Assembly (NCBI GenBank): GCA_964458705.1
Contig: CAYWKD010000017.1
Span: 1 to 64,000 of the forward strand
Direction of reading: 5' to 3'
Origin: JAAUTG01 sp964458705
GTDB taxonomy: Bacteria > Bacteroidota > Bacteroidia > Chitinophagales > Saprospiraceae
DNA: 64,000 bases
A program made the position numbers and the translations under genes. Below the pieces are notes generated by a model. That model had not been told where the DNA came from and made no database searches. It was given only the letters and a program-made list of their open reading frames with translations. Of the stretch, positions 18,431 to 27,054 are shown piece by piece. Each line of letters begins with the position of its first letter. Positions within the stretch are counted from its first letter, which is position 1.

Positions 18431-19741
18431 TTATCTCACTTCTACTACATCAACGTAAAAAAGGAGTTCTGTGTTTGGTGGTACTTTACCCTCTAATCCA
18501 GTCTCACCATAAGCTAAATTTGATGGAACGAATAAAACCGCTTTACTTCCCTCCTTGAGGTTTTTTAACCCTTGCTCCCAACCTTGCACTACTTTTCGCT
18601 CTCCAACTAATACTTCATAAGGCTCACCATTAGGATACGAACTTCCAAATTTTGTTCCGTCTTTCATTAAGCAATAAAAATGATGTGATACATAGTTGGC
18701 ATCTCTGATGTTTTCTCCTTTACCTGGCTCTAATATCATGTATTTTACGCCTTTTTGTCCATTTCTGATTTTTATATCTAGTTCTCCATCAATATATTGC
18801 TGAGCAATCTTCTGCATTTTTGCTTCTATTGTTGGTTCTCTTTCGCGTATCTTTTTCTGTTCCTCGAATACTGCTCTGGTCTTCTCCGCTTGTAACTTGT
18901 TGTGTTCAGCGGGTGATTTTACATCTACTAGGGCGATATCGTAATATACCATATCACTATTTTCAAAACCTTGCGGCTTTCTATCCATGGTATCAATTTG
19001 AAAATAAAGCGTTAAACTATCTCCTGCTGACATCATGCTCATTGCATCCATCTGTGGAGCAGGATTTGTACCCAATACAAAAGGTGCTGTTTTAAAGGCA
19101 TCGGTTTCATCACCTGTCTTATTTTTTTCTGTCGAATAAACAATACCGTCGTCGTTTCGGATATACATTCTAAAATTGATATAATCCCCAGTTTTTGGGA
19201 CAGCCCCTTTCTTGTTGATGTGAAATTTTACTGGATAGCCATTTGGAGTCACCTCATAGTCTGTAACTGGTAGCGGTTTAGGCGTTTTCTTCTTAACAGG
19301 TTCTTTTTTCTCAAAGTTGACCATGACAATATCATAAAAGATATACTCAGCATCTTCAAAGCCTTTTGGCTTTTGAGGTAATGTATCAATTTTATAATAA
19401 AGTGTAATACTATCACCTGGTGACATAATGCTTAGTGCATCAACATGTGGCTTTTTTTTGATCTTTTCATTTTTAGGAATGCTGACTTTGGCAAAAGGTG
19501 AGTTGCTGTAAACTGCTTCATGGCTTTTGTGCATTACAGAATCTTTATTTCTTACATACATACGATAAAGTACCTCATCGCCTGCCATGGGGCTATCTCC
19601 TGATTCGTTAATATGATATTTGAATGGATAGCCTTCTGGAGTATATTCAAACTTGTCTTTTGTTTTACAGGCAGCTATCAAAAGTAGAACGACTGCCAAT
19701 GCAACTAAAACCTGTAATTTAATAGCTGTACTATAATTCAT
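18431..19741 (-). CDS. Lipoprotein with three FKBP-type peptidyl-prolyl isomerase domains
   Basis: 436 residues. The signal ends in LLLIAACK, a lipobox with acylated Cys25. Two related N-terminal segments (each with a 'GYPxKxHIN...AGDEV/TGDYI...SMMSxGDSITLYYKIDT' pattern, about residues 33-140 and 160-275) look like degenerate FKBP folds, and the C-terminal ~110 residues are a canonical FKBP domain (VSHHFYCLMKDGTKFGSS, VVQGWEQGLKNLKEGSKA, FVPSNLAYGETG, PPNTELLFYVDVVEV). A proline isomerase or chaperone role for envelope proteins is likely. The first two domains lack the usual catalytic aromatic residues and may only bind clients. It lies 60 bases upstream of prfB's start on the same strand. 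Confidence 0.88.
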   Translation of the reverse strand: MNYSTAIKLQVLVALAVVLLLIAACKTKDKFEYTPEGYPFKYHINESGDSPMAGDEVLYRMYVRNKDSVMHKSHEAVYSNSPFAKVSIPKNEKIKKKPHVDALSIMSPGDSITLYYKIDTLPQKPKGFEDAEYIFYDIVMVNFEKKEPVKKKTPKPLPVTDYEVTPNGYPVKFHINKKGAVPKTGDYINFRMYIRNDDGIVYSTEKNKTGDETDAFKTAPFVLGTNPAPQMDAMSMMSAGDSLTLYFQIDTMDRKPQGFENSDMVYYDIALVDVKSPAEHNKLQAEKTRAVFEEQKKIREREPTIEAKMQKIAQQYIDGELDIKIRNGQKGVKYMILEPGKGENIRDANYVSHHFYCLMKDGTKFGSSYPNGEPYEVLVGERKVVQGWEQGLKNLKEGSKAVLFVPSNLAYGETGLEGKVPPNTELLFYVDVVEVR

Positions 19742-19765
19742 GAATCAGTTTAATTTAATTGATTA

Positions 19766-20773
19766 TCAGTTATTTAATGCTTGTTGGTATTTTGGCAGTA
19801 GCTCTTTGAATTTCTTCACCGTAGCTTCAAGGCTTTGAAAAGAAGCTCCTCCAGAAGCATTTTTATGTCCACCTCCTCTAAAATGTTTTTGAGCGATTTC
19901 CTGTACTGAGAAATCTCCTTTTGAACGTAGCGAGAGCTTTACTATTTTAGGTTGCTCAGTAATAAAAGCAGCCATTTTTATCTTTTTGATTTTTAAAAGG
20001 TGGTTTACAATACCCTCTGTGTCGCCTCTCGAAATAGAGAATTTTGCATAGTCGTCTTTCGTTAGTGCGATAATGCCTGTATTGTACTCTTCTAATATTT
20101 CCATTCGGTTATTTAGGCAATGCCCAAGTAAGCGTAATTGTTTTTCATTCAAGCTATTGAATATCAAATCCTGCAACTTGTAATTATCTATTCCAACTTC
20201 GACCAAATCCGCTACAATGCGATATAACTTAGGAGAAGTGCCATACTTAAATGATCCCGTATCTGTCAGGATACCTGTCATAATAGCTTCTGCTATAGTT
20301 AAGTTAATTTTATCTTTATCCTGCATCGCTATGATGAAATCATATACCATTTCACAGGTTGAACTTGCAGAAGGATCAGAAAAAATGTAGTCAGCAAATG
20401 GCTCAGGATCAAGATGATGATCGATCATTATTTTTTTACAATTCTCTCTAGCATTTACGATTTCGCCAATTTTGTCAATTCTATCTAAGGCATTAAAGTC
20501 TAAGCAAACAATTACTTCCGCTTGCTCCACTAGCGCTTTAGACTGATCTTGCTTAAGGTCATACACAATAATGTCATCTACGCTGGGCATCCACTCCAAA
20601 AACTCTGGATACTCTGAAGGAATCACCATTCGTACTGTGTGTCCAAGCTCATTAAGATAAAAGTACATTGCTAAGGTAGAACCAATAGCATCCCCATCAG
20701 GGTTTCTATGTGTAGTAAGTACAATATTCTTGGGATAAGAAAGAAGTGATTTAACTGCTGCAATATTTTCCAT
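19766..20773 (-). CDS. DHH/DHHA1 phosphoesterase, oligoribonuclease NrnA family
   Basis: 335 residues, the standard NrnA length. The DHH domain shows RNPDGDAIGSTLAM (metal ligands Asp), VCLDFNALDRI, IDHHLDPE (the DHH motif itself) and LTDTGSFKY. The DHHA1 domain ends with FRGGGHKNASGG, the GGGH substrate motif. Family members degrade nanoRNA (2-5 mers) and some also dephosphorylate pAp. In organisms without Orn this is the essential RNA finisher; whether orn is absent here cannot be seen. The gene ends 24 bases upstream of the FKBP lipoprotein gene, so the two may be cotranscribed. Confidence 0.92.
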   Translation of the reverse strand: MENIAAVKSLLSYPKNIVLTTHRNPDGDAIGSTLAMYFYLNELGHTVRMVIPSEYPEFLEWMPSVDDIIVYDLKQDQSKALVEQAEVIVCLDFNALDRIDKIGEIVNARENCKKIMIDHHLDPEPFADYIFSDPSASSTCEMVYDFIIAMQDKDKINLTIAEAIMTGILTDTGSFKYGTSPKLYRIVADLVEVGIDNYKLQDLIFNSLNEKQLRLLGHCLNNRMEILEEYNTGIIALTKDDYAKFSISRGDTEGIVNHLLKIKKIKMAAFITEQPKIVKLSLRSKGDFSVQEIAQKHFRGGGHKNASGGASFQSLEATVKKFKELLPKYQQALNN

Positions 20774-20949
20774 CTAATTTTTATGTCATTCAAGCATCAA
20801 TATAGAAAGTGCGAATTTCACAAAATTACTGTACTTAACAAAAAGATTAGTGCAGTAGTTGATAGCGTTGAGGCTACTAAAGTGAAAAGAATCCATTAAG
20901 TTTAATAGCTTTGGGCTTTAGAATAATATTAATTGTACTAACAAATTCT

Positions 20950-21696
20950 ATGCAAGTAAAGAAAAAGACACTCATATTCGGAAGGCATCCAGTCGTTGAC
21001 GCTATTCAAGCAGGACAAGTTTTTGATAAAATTATCTTGCAGCAAGGGACAAGGGGTGAATTTGAAAAAGAATTACGTCAACTCACCAAAATTTATAATA
21101 TTCCCTTACAATATGCGCCAAAAGAGCGACTAGAAAAAATTACTCGGGCAAATCATCAAGGAGTAATTGGTTTTTTGTCTATGATTCAATATTATCGTTT
21201 GGAGGATGTGCTGCCCTTGATTTACGAAAGAGGCGAAGTGCCTTTATTGCTGTTGCTAGATGGCATAACAGATGTAAGAAATTTTGGCGCTATTGCTCGA
21301 TCCGCAGTCTGCTGTGGTACTCAGAGTATCATTATTCCGATGAAAGGTGGTGCGCAAATCAATGCCGACGCTATGAAAGCCTCAGCAGGTGCTATTAGTA
21401 GTATTCCAATTTGTAGAGAACCGAGCTTAGTGAACGTGCTTGAGCAATTACAAAACTCAGGTGTTCAAGTAGTTGCTAGTAATCCGAATGGAAGAAAACA
21501 ATTATATGAATTGGACTTTAATCTGCCAACGGCTATCATACTTGGCTCTGAGGGAGAAGGCGTAAGCGAAACTTTATTAGAAAAAGCAGACGAGCAGTTC
21601 GTTATTCCACAAACGGATTTAACTAATTCTTTCAATGTTTCTGTTGCAAGTGGCATTATTCTTTACGAGGCTATCAAGCAAAGGATGTTTGCTTAA
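20950..21696 (+). CDS. rlmB: 23S rRNA (guanosine-2'-O-)-methyltransferase RlmB-like (SPOUT)
   Basis: About 248 residues from the ATG at 20950 (MQVKKKTLIFGRHPV), which aligns with the family's usual start; an upstream in-frame ATG at 20911 would add a 13-residue hydrophobic leader and is less likely. The N-terminal SpoU substrate-binding domain (FGRHPVVDAI) and the SPOUT knot motifs (LDGITDVRNFGAIARSA, LGSEGEGVSE, SFNVSVASGIILYE) are present. It methylates a 2'-hydroxyl in rRNA, in E. coli G2251, using SAM. Divergent from the NrnA gene. Confidence 0.9.
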   Translation: MQVKKKTLIFGRHPVVDAIQAGQVFDKIILQQGTRGEFEKELRQLTKIYNIPLQYAPKERLEKITRANHQGVIGFLSMIQYYRLEDVLPLIYERGEVPLLLLLDGITDVRNFGAIARSAVCCGTQSIIIPMKGGAQINADAMKASAGAISSIPICREPSLVNVLEQLQNSGVQVVASNPNGRKQLYELDFNLPTAIILGSEGEGVSETLLEKADEQFVIPQTDLTNSFNVSVASGIILYEAIKQRMFA

Positions 21697-21741
21697 CCTA
21701 GAAATCATCAGGTCTAACCTAAAGTAATGGTATAATCTGTT

Positions 21742-22410
21742 TTATTTCTGCTTTTTCAACAACCACTTGTCGTATTCGTGAAATATTTTTTTTCTTCCGT
21801 ATTGGCTACAAATTGGACACTTGTAAGGATTATGACCTCTCGCTGGGCAGTATTCTCGACCAAAAAAGATAATTTGTAAGTGTAGTTTATTCCATTTTTC
21901 TTCAGGAAATAGCCGTTTTAGGTCTGCTTCGGTTTTATCAACATTTTTGCCTGTGCTTAACTTCCAACGGTACGCCAAGCGATGAATATGCGTATCTACT
22001 GGAAACGCTGGTACACCGAAGGCCTGTGACATAACTACTGAAGCTGTCTTATGCCCAACACCTGGCAGGGCTTCTAATGCTGTAAAGTCTTTAGGTACTT
22101 CTCCATTATAACTGTCAATGAGGATATTTGACAACGTTGAAATGGCTTTTGATTTTCGAGGGGAGAGTCCACAAGGTCTTATGATGGATTTGATCTCTTC
22201 CACCTCTAGCTGCGCCATATCGAAAGGGTTATCTGCTTTTTCAAACAGCGAGGGTGTTACTTTATTTACTCGTTCATCAGTGCATTGAGCTGAAAGTAGC
22301 ACTGCAATTAATAAGGTGTAGGGGTCTTGATGGTCAAGGGGAACGGGTGTTTCAGGATAAAGTTTCTCTAGCTGTTCTGCAATAGCTACTGCTGTCTCTT
22401 TTTTTGTCAT
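21742..22410 (-). CDS. nth: Endonuclease III (DNA glycosylase/AP lyase) with incomplete Fe-S cysteine set
   Basis: 222 residues. The helix-hairpin-helix LPGVGHKTASVV with the catalytic Lys and the downstream FPVDTHIHRLAYR with the catalytic Asp are intact, so base excision of oxidised pyrimidines is expected. The C-terminal cluster region reads CPARGHNPYKCPIC and then no fourth cysteine, unlike the canonical C-x6-C-x2-C-x5-C. It may bind no [4Fe-4S] cluster or use another ligand. Convergent with rlmB (45-base gap). Confidence 0.93.
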   Translation of the reverse strand: MTKKETAVAIAEQLEKLYPETPVPLDHQDPYTLLIAVLLSAQCTDERVNKVTPSLFEKADNPFDMAQLEVEEIKSIIRPCGLSPRKSKAISTLSNILIDSYNGEVPKDFTALEALPGVGHKTASVVMSQAFGVPAFPVDTHIHRLAYRWKLSTGKNVDKTEADLKRLFPEEKWNKLHLQIIFFGREYCPARGHNPYKCPICSQYGRKKIFHEYDKWLLKKQK

Positions 22411-22467
22411 TTCTTGTGTAACTAGTAAACGAAATATCAGATGTTTTGTGCAAGTGAAGTTTGATTA

Positions 22468-22650
22468 CTACTTTTTCCTATGCTTGGGCTTGCCCATACG
22501 CTGCTTCCCCTTTGCTTTTACAATTTCTCGTTTTTGATAATTCTTTTTTGTTCCAATCAATTGATCTATTAAGTCCTCTCGACCAGTAGAAATGAGTTTA
22601 TCTCGAATTTGTTGATAATTTTCTCGCTTATGCCAAAAGAAGAAAAGGTG
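22468..22650 (-). pseudogene. 3' remnant of a probable YgiQ-type (UPF0313) radical SAM gene
   Basis: The minus strand has an open 60-codon segment that ends in a normal TAG and starts right after a TAA with no start codon. It reads FWHKRENYQQIRDKLISTGR then EDLI...LIGTKK and a basic tail ending KPKHRKK. The 'R-E/x-N...IR..L...GREDLI' pattern matches the C-terminal end of YgiQ-like radical SAM proteins as I remember them. The open frame stops within about 12 bases of the edge of the duplicated Uma2 block, so the gene's 5' part seems to have been lost when that block arrived. No other ygiQ part is in the window. It lies 57 bases upstream of nth. Confidence 0.45.
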
Positions 22651-22661
22651 TTACTGCTTTT

Positions 22662-24081
22662 TAACCTAACAAGCATCAATCGTCTGCTTTCTTTTTAATT
22701 AATCGAAATTCGTCTAATTTCAATATAAAGTCTAACACTACATTTTCGCCATCAAGTGATTCATCGAAATTTTTGACCACATCAATAGTACCGTCTGCTC
22801 TGTAAATGTAGGATTGCTCTTTGTAGGGATCAATCAACCATGCCAGTTTTACGCCATTACTTATCCAAGTGTTTTGCATTTTGGATTGTAGCTTTTTCAA
22901 GCTATCTGATTTTGATTTTAGTTCAATTACAAAGTCAGGCACAGCAGGGATGTATCGCTGCTCAATGTCCTCAGAGGAAAGTGGAGCAAGTCGCTCTTCG
23001 CTCAGCCAAGAGGCATCAGGGCTACGCGTGGAACCATCGGGCAAGTCAAAACCTACCGCCGAACTAAATACCATTCCTCTACTATGTTCTTCCGACCAAT
23101 TGCCTAAACGACGAATCAAGAGACTTTCTCTGAAACCACTGCCACCAAAAACAGGAGAATGTAATACCATATTTCCAAATCGGTCTCTTTCAATTAATAA
23201 TTCAGAATGTATTTCACAAAATTCAATAAAAGCAGCCTTATCTAGGCCCCTAATTACTAATTCTCCACCTAATTCCTCGATTAACTCAAGCAACCAGTAG
23301 TCTCTTGACCCTACTTTTTCTTTCTGCTCCTGTTGCTTTTCTATTGTTGTCGCTATCATAAGATTACAAAGTTATAAAGCACCTAACCTAACAAGCATCA
23401 ATCGTCTGCTTTCTTTTTAATTAATCGAAATTCGTCTAATTTCAATATAAAGTCTAACACTACATTTTCGCCATCAAGTGATTCATCGAAATTTTTGACC
23501 ACATCAATAGTACCGTCTGCTCTGTAAATGTAGGATTGCTCTTTGTAGGGATCAATCAACCATGCCAGTTTTACGCCATTACTTATCCAAGTGTTTTGCA
23601 TTTTGGATTGTAGCTTTTTCAAGCTATCTGATTTTGATTTTAGTTCAATTACAAAGTCAGGCACAGCAGGGATGTATCGCTGCTCAATGTCCTCAGAGGA
23701 AAGTGGAGCAAGTCGCTCTTCGCTCAGCCAAGAGGCATCAGGGCTACGCGTGGAACCATCGGGCAAGTCAAAACCTACCGCCGAACTAAATACCATTCCT
23801 CTACTATGTTCTTCCGACCAATTGCCTAAACGACGAATCAAGAGACTTTCTCTGAAACCACTGCCACCAAAAACAGGAGAATGTAATACCATATTTCCAA
23901 ATCGGTCTCTTTCAATTAATAATTCAGAATGTATTTCACAAAATTCAATAAAAGCAGCCTTATCTAGGCCCCTAATTACTAATTCTCCACCTAACTCCTC
24001 GATTAACTCAAGCAACCAGTAGTCTCTTGACCCTACTTTTTCTTTTTCTTTTTCTTTCTGTTGCTTTTCTATTGTTGTCGC
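22662..24081 (-). repeat. Tandem direct repeat, period 722 bases, carrying two Uma2 genes
   Basis: The sequence beginning TAACCTAACAAGCATCAATC at 22662 recurs at 23384, and the two copies run in parallel to about 23353 and 24081. By eye the bodies differ at one synonymous base (AATTCC versus AACTCC in the strand shown) and by an indel in a repetitive stretch near the 5' end of the gene. The segments just upstream of the two genes are related but have clearly diverged. Confidence 0.9.
22676..23359 (-). CDS. Uma2/DUF820 family PD-(D/E)XK nuclease-like protein, copy 1
   Basis: 227 residues. The Uma2 signature is present: SPDASWLS (metal-binding Asp), PDFVIELKSKSD with the E-x-K pair, LQSKMQNTWISNGVKLAWLIDP. 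Fold and motifs say restriction-endonuclease-like; the biological substrate of the family is unknown and many copies per genome are normal in cyanobacteria and some Bacteroidota. No toxin-antitoxin partner or methylase is adjacent. After the first ~16 residues the protein is identical to copy 2, so both are probably recent duplicates or kept alike by gene conversion. Confidence 0.88.
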   Translation of the reverse strand: MIATTIEKQQEQKEKVGSRDYWLLELIEELGGELVIRGLDKAAFIEFCEIHSELLIERDRFGNMVLHSPVFGGSGFRESLLIRRLGNWSEEHSRGMVFSSAVGFDLPDGSTRSPDASWLSEERLAPLSSEDIEQRYIPAVPDFVIELKSKSDSLKKLQSKMQNTWISNGVKLAWLIDPYKEQSYIYRADGTIDVVKNFDESLDGENVVLDFILKLDEFRLIKKKADD

Positions 24082-24087
24082 TGACAT
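23398..24087 (-). CDS. Uma2/DUF820 family PD-(D/E)XK nuclease-like protein, copy 2
   Basis: 229 residues with the same motifs as copy 1 (SPDASW, ELKS, AWLIDP). It differs only at the N-terminus: MSATTIEKQQKEKEKEK versus MIATTIEKQQEQKEK, caused by expansion of a CTTTTT-like repeat in the complementary strand. Its stop is 38 bases upstream of copy 1's start, so the copies could share a transcript. The leader upstream of its ATG differs from copy 1 by several indels. Confidence 0.88.
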   Translation of the reverse strand: MSATTIEKQQKEKEKEKVGSRDYWLLELIEELGGELVIRGLDKAAFIEFCEIHSELLIERDRFGNMVLHSPVFGGSGFRESLLIRRLGNWSEEHSRGMVFSSAVGFDLPDGSTRSPDASWLSEERLAPLSSEDIEQRYIPAVPDFVIELKSKSDSLKKLQSKMQNTWISNGVKLAWLIDPYKEQSYIYRADGTIDVVKNFDESLDGENVVLDFILKLDEFRLIKKKADD

Positions 24088-24152
24088 GGGATGATAGATT
24101 ACTTAGCTTTATATAAAGAATTGTTTATGAAGATGAACTTAGGCTCAAGCTA

Positions 24153-24183
24153 GAAGCCCTTTATCTAAATAGCAAAGGGCTTC
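24153..24183 (-). terminator. Hairpin downstream of the molybdenum hydroxylase operon
   Basis: GAAGCCCTTT (24153-24162) pairs perfectly with AAAGGGCTTC (24174-24183) across an 11-base loop, 22 bases beyond the stop of the large subunit gene on the minus strand. The stem is GC-richer than its surroundings. A T-run is not pronounced. Confidence 0.65.
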
Positions 24184-24205
24184 CATATAATAAGAATCGC
24201 TTTTT

Positions 24206-26392
24206 CTACCCTAATAACTCACCCTCTGTTGTAAAAGGCTGTTTATATAGACGAGTTCCAGTAGCTTTATAGATAGCACTTGCCACAGCTGCTGCAATTG
24301 GAGGTAAGGTTGGCTCACCTAATCCAGTTGGTGCAATGCCATTATCCACAAAGTGCGTTTCAATTTCGGGTGCTTCACTCATACGAATCAAACGGTACTT
24401 GTCGAAATTCTTTTGCTGTACTTGTCCATCTTTAAAAGATAATGCCGAAAACATTGCATGACCGATACCATCAATAATACCTCCTTCGATTTGATTCAAT
24501 GCTCCTAGACGATTTACCACAATTCCGCAATCCACAGCACAATAGACTTTTTCAATTTTAGGACGATTATCCAGCATTCTTACTTCTACAACTTGCGCTA
24601 CATAGGAATTATGACAGAAATAAGCAGAAACACCTTTATAAATACCATCTTTGGGTTGATGCCAATTCGATTTTTCTCTCACCAATTTCAGTACACCTGC
24701 ATAGCGGGCTGCATCGTAGTCGTTGTCTTTACCTACTGGATTTTTTATTGCACGATCGAATAACTCTAGGCGCATTTCGATAGGGTCTTTACCGACTGCT
24801 TCTGCTACTTCATCCAGAAATGCTTGCTCTGCATAAGCAATGAAATTAGAGCGTGGCGCACGCCAAGCACCTGTTGAAATATTGGATTCGTAGCGATGAC
24901 TTTGTGCTAAGTAATTATCTACTGCTCCAGCAGGAAAGCGATTAGCAAAAATCAATTTATCATTCGTACCTGCTCCCGTCAAAGCAAAACCAATTAGATT
25001 ATTACTTTCATCTATAGCGGCTTTATAAGTTATTTTATAGCTAGGTCGATAAGTCCCCTGCGTCATATCATCCTCGCGCGTGTAGATCAACTTGATTGGA
25101 ACTTTGGCAATTTTAGAAATTTGTGCTGCTTCCAACACAAAATGATTATACAAGCGGCGACCAAATCCTCCCCCCATACGCGTCATCATTATAGAAACTT
25201 TTTCTTCTGGTACGCCAAGTAGGTTGGCAACGGAAGTGCGAGTGGGCTCTGGCGTCTGTACGGGACCAACCAATTCTACCTTTTCATCTGTTACATTAGC
25301 AAAAAAGTTCATTGGCTCCATTGTATTATGAGCCAGAAATGGAGCTTCGTAAGTTCTTTCAATCACCTTTACTGCACTTTGGAATACTCGCTCTGGGTTG
25401 CCGTCTTTTCTAGCTGGCTCTTTGCTGTTTTTACGAACTAGATCACCTAATACTTTGTCGTGCAAAGCAGTATCTTCTAGTTCAGAGATTTGTTCCCATT
25501 CAATGACTAAAGCTTCTTTAGCCTTTTTTAACTCCCAAGTAGAAGTGCCTACGACTGCTATCAAATCATGAAAAACGTTTGTCTCCGTCCACTGCTGGTC
25601 AATACCTTCGGCTTGTTTTGTAGAAAAACTAAATACCTGTTCTACGCCTGACATTGCCTTTGCCTTAGAGGCATCAAAGGACTTTAGCTTCATTCCAAAT
25701 GCTGGTGGGTGAACAATCATAGCAATCTTCATTCCTTCTTCTTGAAGGTCTAGTCCAAATAAAGGTTCGCCTTTGACAATCTTAAGTGCATCTACATTTT
25801 TAATGTCTGCGCCAATGATTTTGAAATCTTTAGGATCTTTTAATTCTACTTCGTCTGGTATTTCAATTGTAGTCGCATCAGCGGCTAACTCGCCATATCC
25901 AATCGACTTATTGCTTTTTGAATGCTTCACCACTCCCGCTTCGGTAGTCAATTCACTTGAAGGCACTTCCCATTTCTGGGCTGCTGCCTCTACTAGCATC
26001 TTCCGAGCTGTAGCTCCTGCCATTCTGAGTCCTTCCCAACCTTGACGAATAGACTGGCTACCACCTGCCAATTGACGAGTGTACTTCTCTGTATCCAAAC
26101 CCGCTTGCTCCACCAAAACGTCTTTCCACGCAATGTCCAATTCTTCTGCTACGATCATCGGCATTGATGTTTTTACACCTTGTCCAATTTCAGGATTTGG
26201 TGACATAATAGTTACTGTTCCATCAGTGGCGATTTTCAAAAAGGCATTTACATCAAACCACTCCAAAGGAGCAGCATTAGCTGGTGTAGAGCAAGCAGAC
26301 GCCAACCAATTAAAGCCTAAAACAAGACCTCCACCTGCAGCAGCAGAAGACTTTATGAATGATCTACGATTGTATTTTATAATTGCTTTCAT
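24206..26392 (-). CDS. Molybdopterin-binding subunit of a xanthine dehydrogenase-family hydroxylase (IorB-like)
   Basis: 728 residues. The N-terminus NRRSFIKSSAAAGGGLVLG is a twin-arginine (Tat) export signal, so the folded enzyme is probably moved to the periplasm. The body follows the isoquinoline 1-oxidoreductase beta-subunit pattern: PNPEIGQGVKTSMPM, GEPLFGLDLQ, RMGGGFGRR, TGAWRAPRSNF (molybdopterin contacts) and GLGEPTLPPIAAAVASA with the active-site Glu near the C-terminus. It should hydroxylate an aldehyde or N-heterocycle, passing electrons to the Fe-S subunit encoded just upstream (85-base gap). No FAD subunit or maturation gene is seen nearby, which fits the two-subunit periplasmic type that uses cytochrome c. 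Substrate unknown. Confidence 0.92.
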   Translation of the reverse strand: MKAIIKYNRRSFIKSSAAAGGGLVLGFNWLASACSTPANAAPLEWFDVNAFLKIATDGTVTIMSPNPEIGQGVKTSMPMIVAEELDIAWKDVLVEQAGLDTEKYTRQLAGGSQSIRQGWEGLRMAGATARKMLVEAAAQKWEVPSSELTTEAGVVKHSKSNKSIGYGELAADATTIEIPDEVELKDPKDFKIIGADIKNVDALKIVKGEPLFGLDLQEEGMKIAMIVHPPAFGMKLKSFDASKAKAMSGVEQVFSFSTKQAEGIDQQWTETNVFHDLIAVVGTSTWELKKAKEALVIEWEQISELEDTALHDKVLGDLVRKNSKEPARKDGNPERVFQSAVKVIERTYEAPFLAHNTMEPMNFFANVTDEKVELVGPVQTPEPTRTSVANLLGVPEEKVSIMMTRMGGGFGRRLYNHFVLEAAQISKIAKVPIKLIYTREDDMTQGTYRPSYKITYKAAIDESNNLIGFALTGAGTNDKLIFANRFPAGAVDNYLAQSHRYESNISTGAWRAPRSNFIAYAEQAFLDEVAEAVGKDPIEMRLELFDRAIKNPVGKDNDYDAARYAGVLKLVREKSNWHQPKDGIYKGVSAYFCHNSYVAQVVEVRMLDNRPKIEKVYCAVDCGIVVNRLGALNQIEGGIIDGIGHAMFSALSFKDGQVQQKNFDKYRLIRMSEAPEIETHFVDNGIAPTGLGEPTLPPIAAAVASAIYKATGTRLYKQPFTTEGELLG

Positions 26393-26477
26393 AATATTTT
26401 TTAATAGGATGATAGAATCACTTCACTAAGAAAAGTATGAAATTTCACCAGTTCATGATTTTTGATTCATGGTTGTT

Positions 26478-26939
26478 TTAACTCATCTTTTCTGAAGCCA
26501 ACTGTACTGCTTTCTTGATACGAACATAAGTACCACAGCGACATAAATTTCCACTCATTGCAGTTTCAATTTCTGTTTCTGATGGATTTGGATTATTCTT
26601 CAAGAAGGCAGTTGCTGTCATTATTTGTCCAGCTTGGCAGTAACCACATTGTGGCACATCTGCTTCTACCCATGCTTCCTGTACTGGATGACTTCCGTTT
26701 TCTGAAAGACCTTCAATGGTAGTGATTTTTTTATCTGCCACTGATTGAATTGGTAGGGAACAGGAGCGCATTGCAGTGTTTTCGATATGCACGGTACAAG
26801 CCCCACACTGACCAATGCCACAGCCGTACTTTGTACCGACCATTCTCAAACTATCTCTTAGCACCCATAGTAAAGGTGTGTCAGGGCTAACATCTACTTG
26901 ATGCTTCTTCCCATTTACATTGATTGTATATGTAGCCAT
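26478..26939 (-). CDS. [2Fe-2S] subunit of the same molybdenum hydroxylase (IorA-like)
   Basis: About 153 residues from the ATG at 26939 (MATYTINVNGKKHQV), the typical length; an in-frame ATG at 26993 would add 18 unneeded residues. The plant-ferredoxin cluster CGIGQCGACTV and the second all-alpha cluster domain with CGYCQAGQIM and CRCGTYVRI are both complete. It carries electrons from the molybdenum site of the large subunit. It has no signal peptide, so it would reach the periplasm by hitchhiking on the Tat signal of its partner, as known for such complexes. It is divergent from the DUF368 gene. Confidence 0.94.
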   Translation of the reverse strand: MATYTINVNGKKHQVDVSPDTPLLWVLRDSLRMVGTKYGCGIGQCGACTVHIENTAMRSCSLPIQSVADKKITTIEGLSENGSHPVQEAWVEADVPQCGYCQAGQIMTATAFLKNNPNPSETEIETAMSGNLCRCGTYVRIKKAVQLASEKMS

Positions 26940-27041
26940 ATTTTTAGTTGTTTGAGATAAAGATACAAAACTTTTAGTTGTTGCATACTCCAAATGGGAT
27001 TATACTATTTAAAAATTTCAAGTTTTTTTATTAGATAGACT

Positions 27042-27049
27042 TACCTTTG
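27042..27049 (+). promoter_or_regulatory. Candidate -7 element upstream of the DUF368 gene
   Basis: TACCTTTG fits the Bacteroidota TAnnTTTG consensus exactly. It ends 5 bases before the ATG at 27055, so transcription would start at or next to the start codon, giving an almost leaderless mRNA. A clear TTG element is not visible 19-21 bases upstream, so the call is tentative. Confidence 0.4.
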
Positions 27050-27054
27050 TGGAT

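Noticed and set aside
22869..24022. Two identical 143-residue frames on the plus strand opposite the Uma2 genes
   Set aside because: They are antisense shadows of the real genes; the Uma2 motifs are on the minus strand.
27049..27051. GTG at 27049 as the start of the DUF368 gene
   Set aside because: It overlaps the candidate promoter's last base; the ATG two codons later fits the family start.
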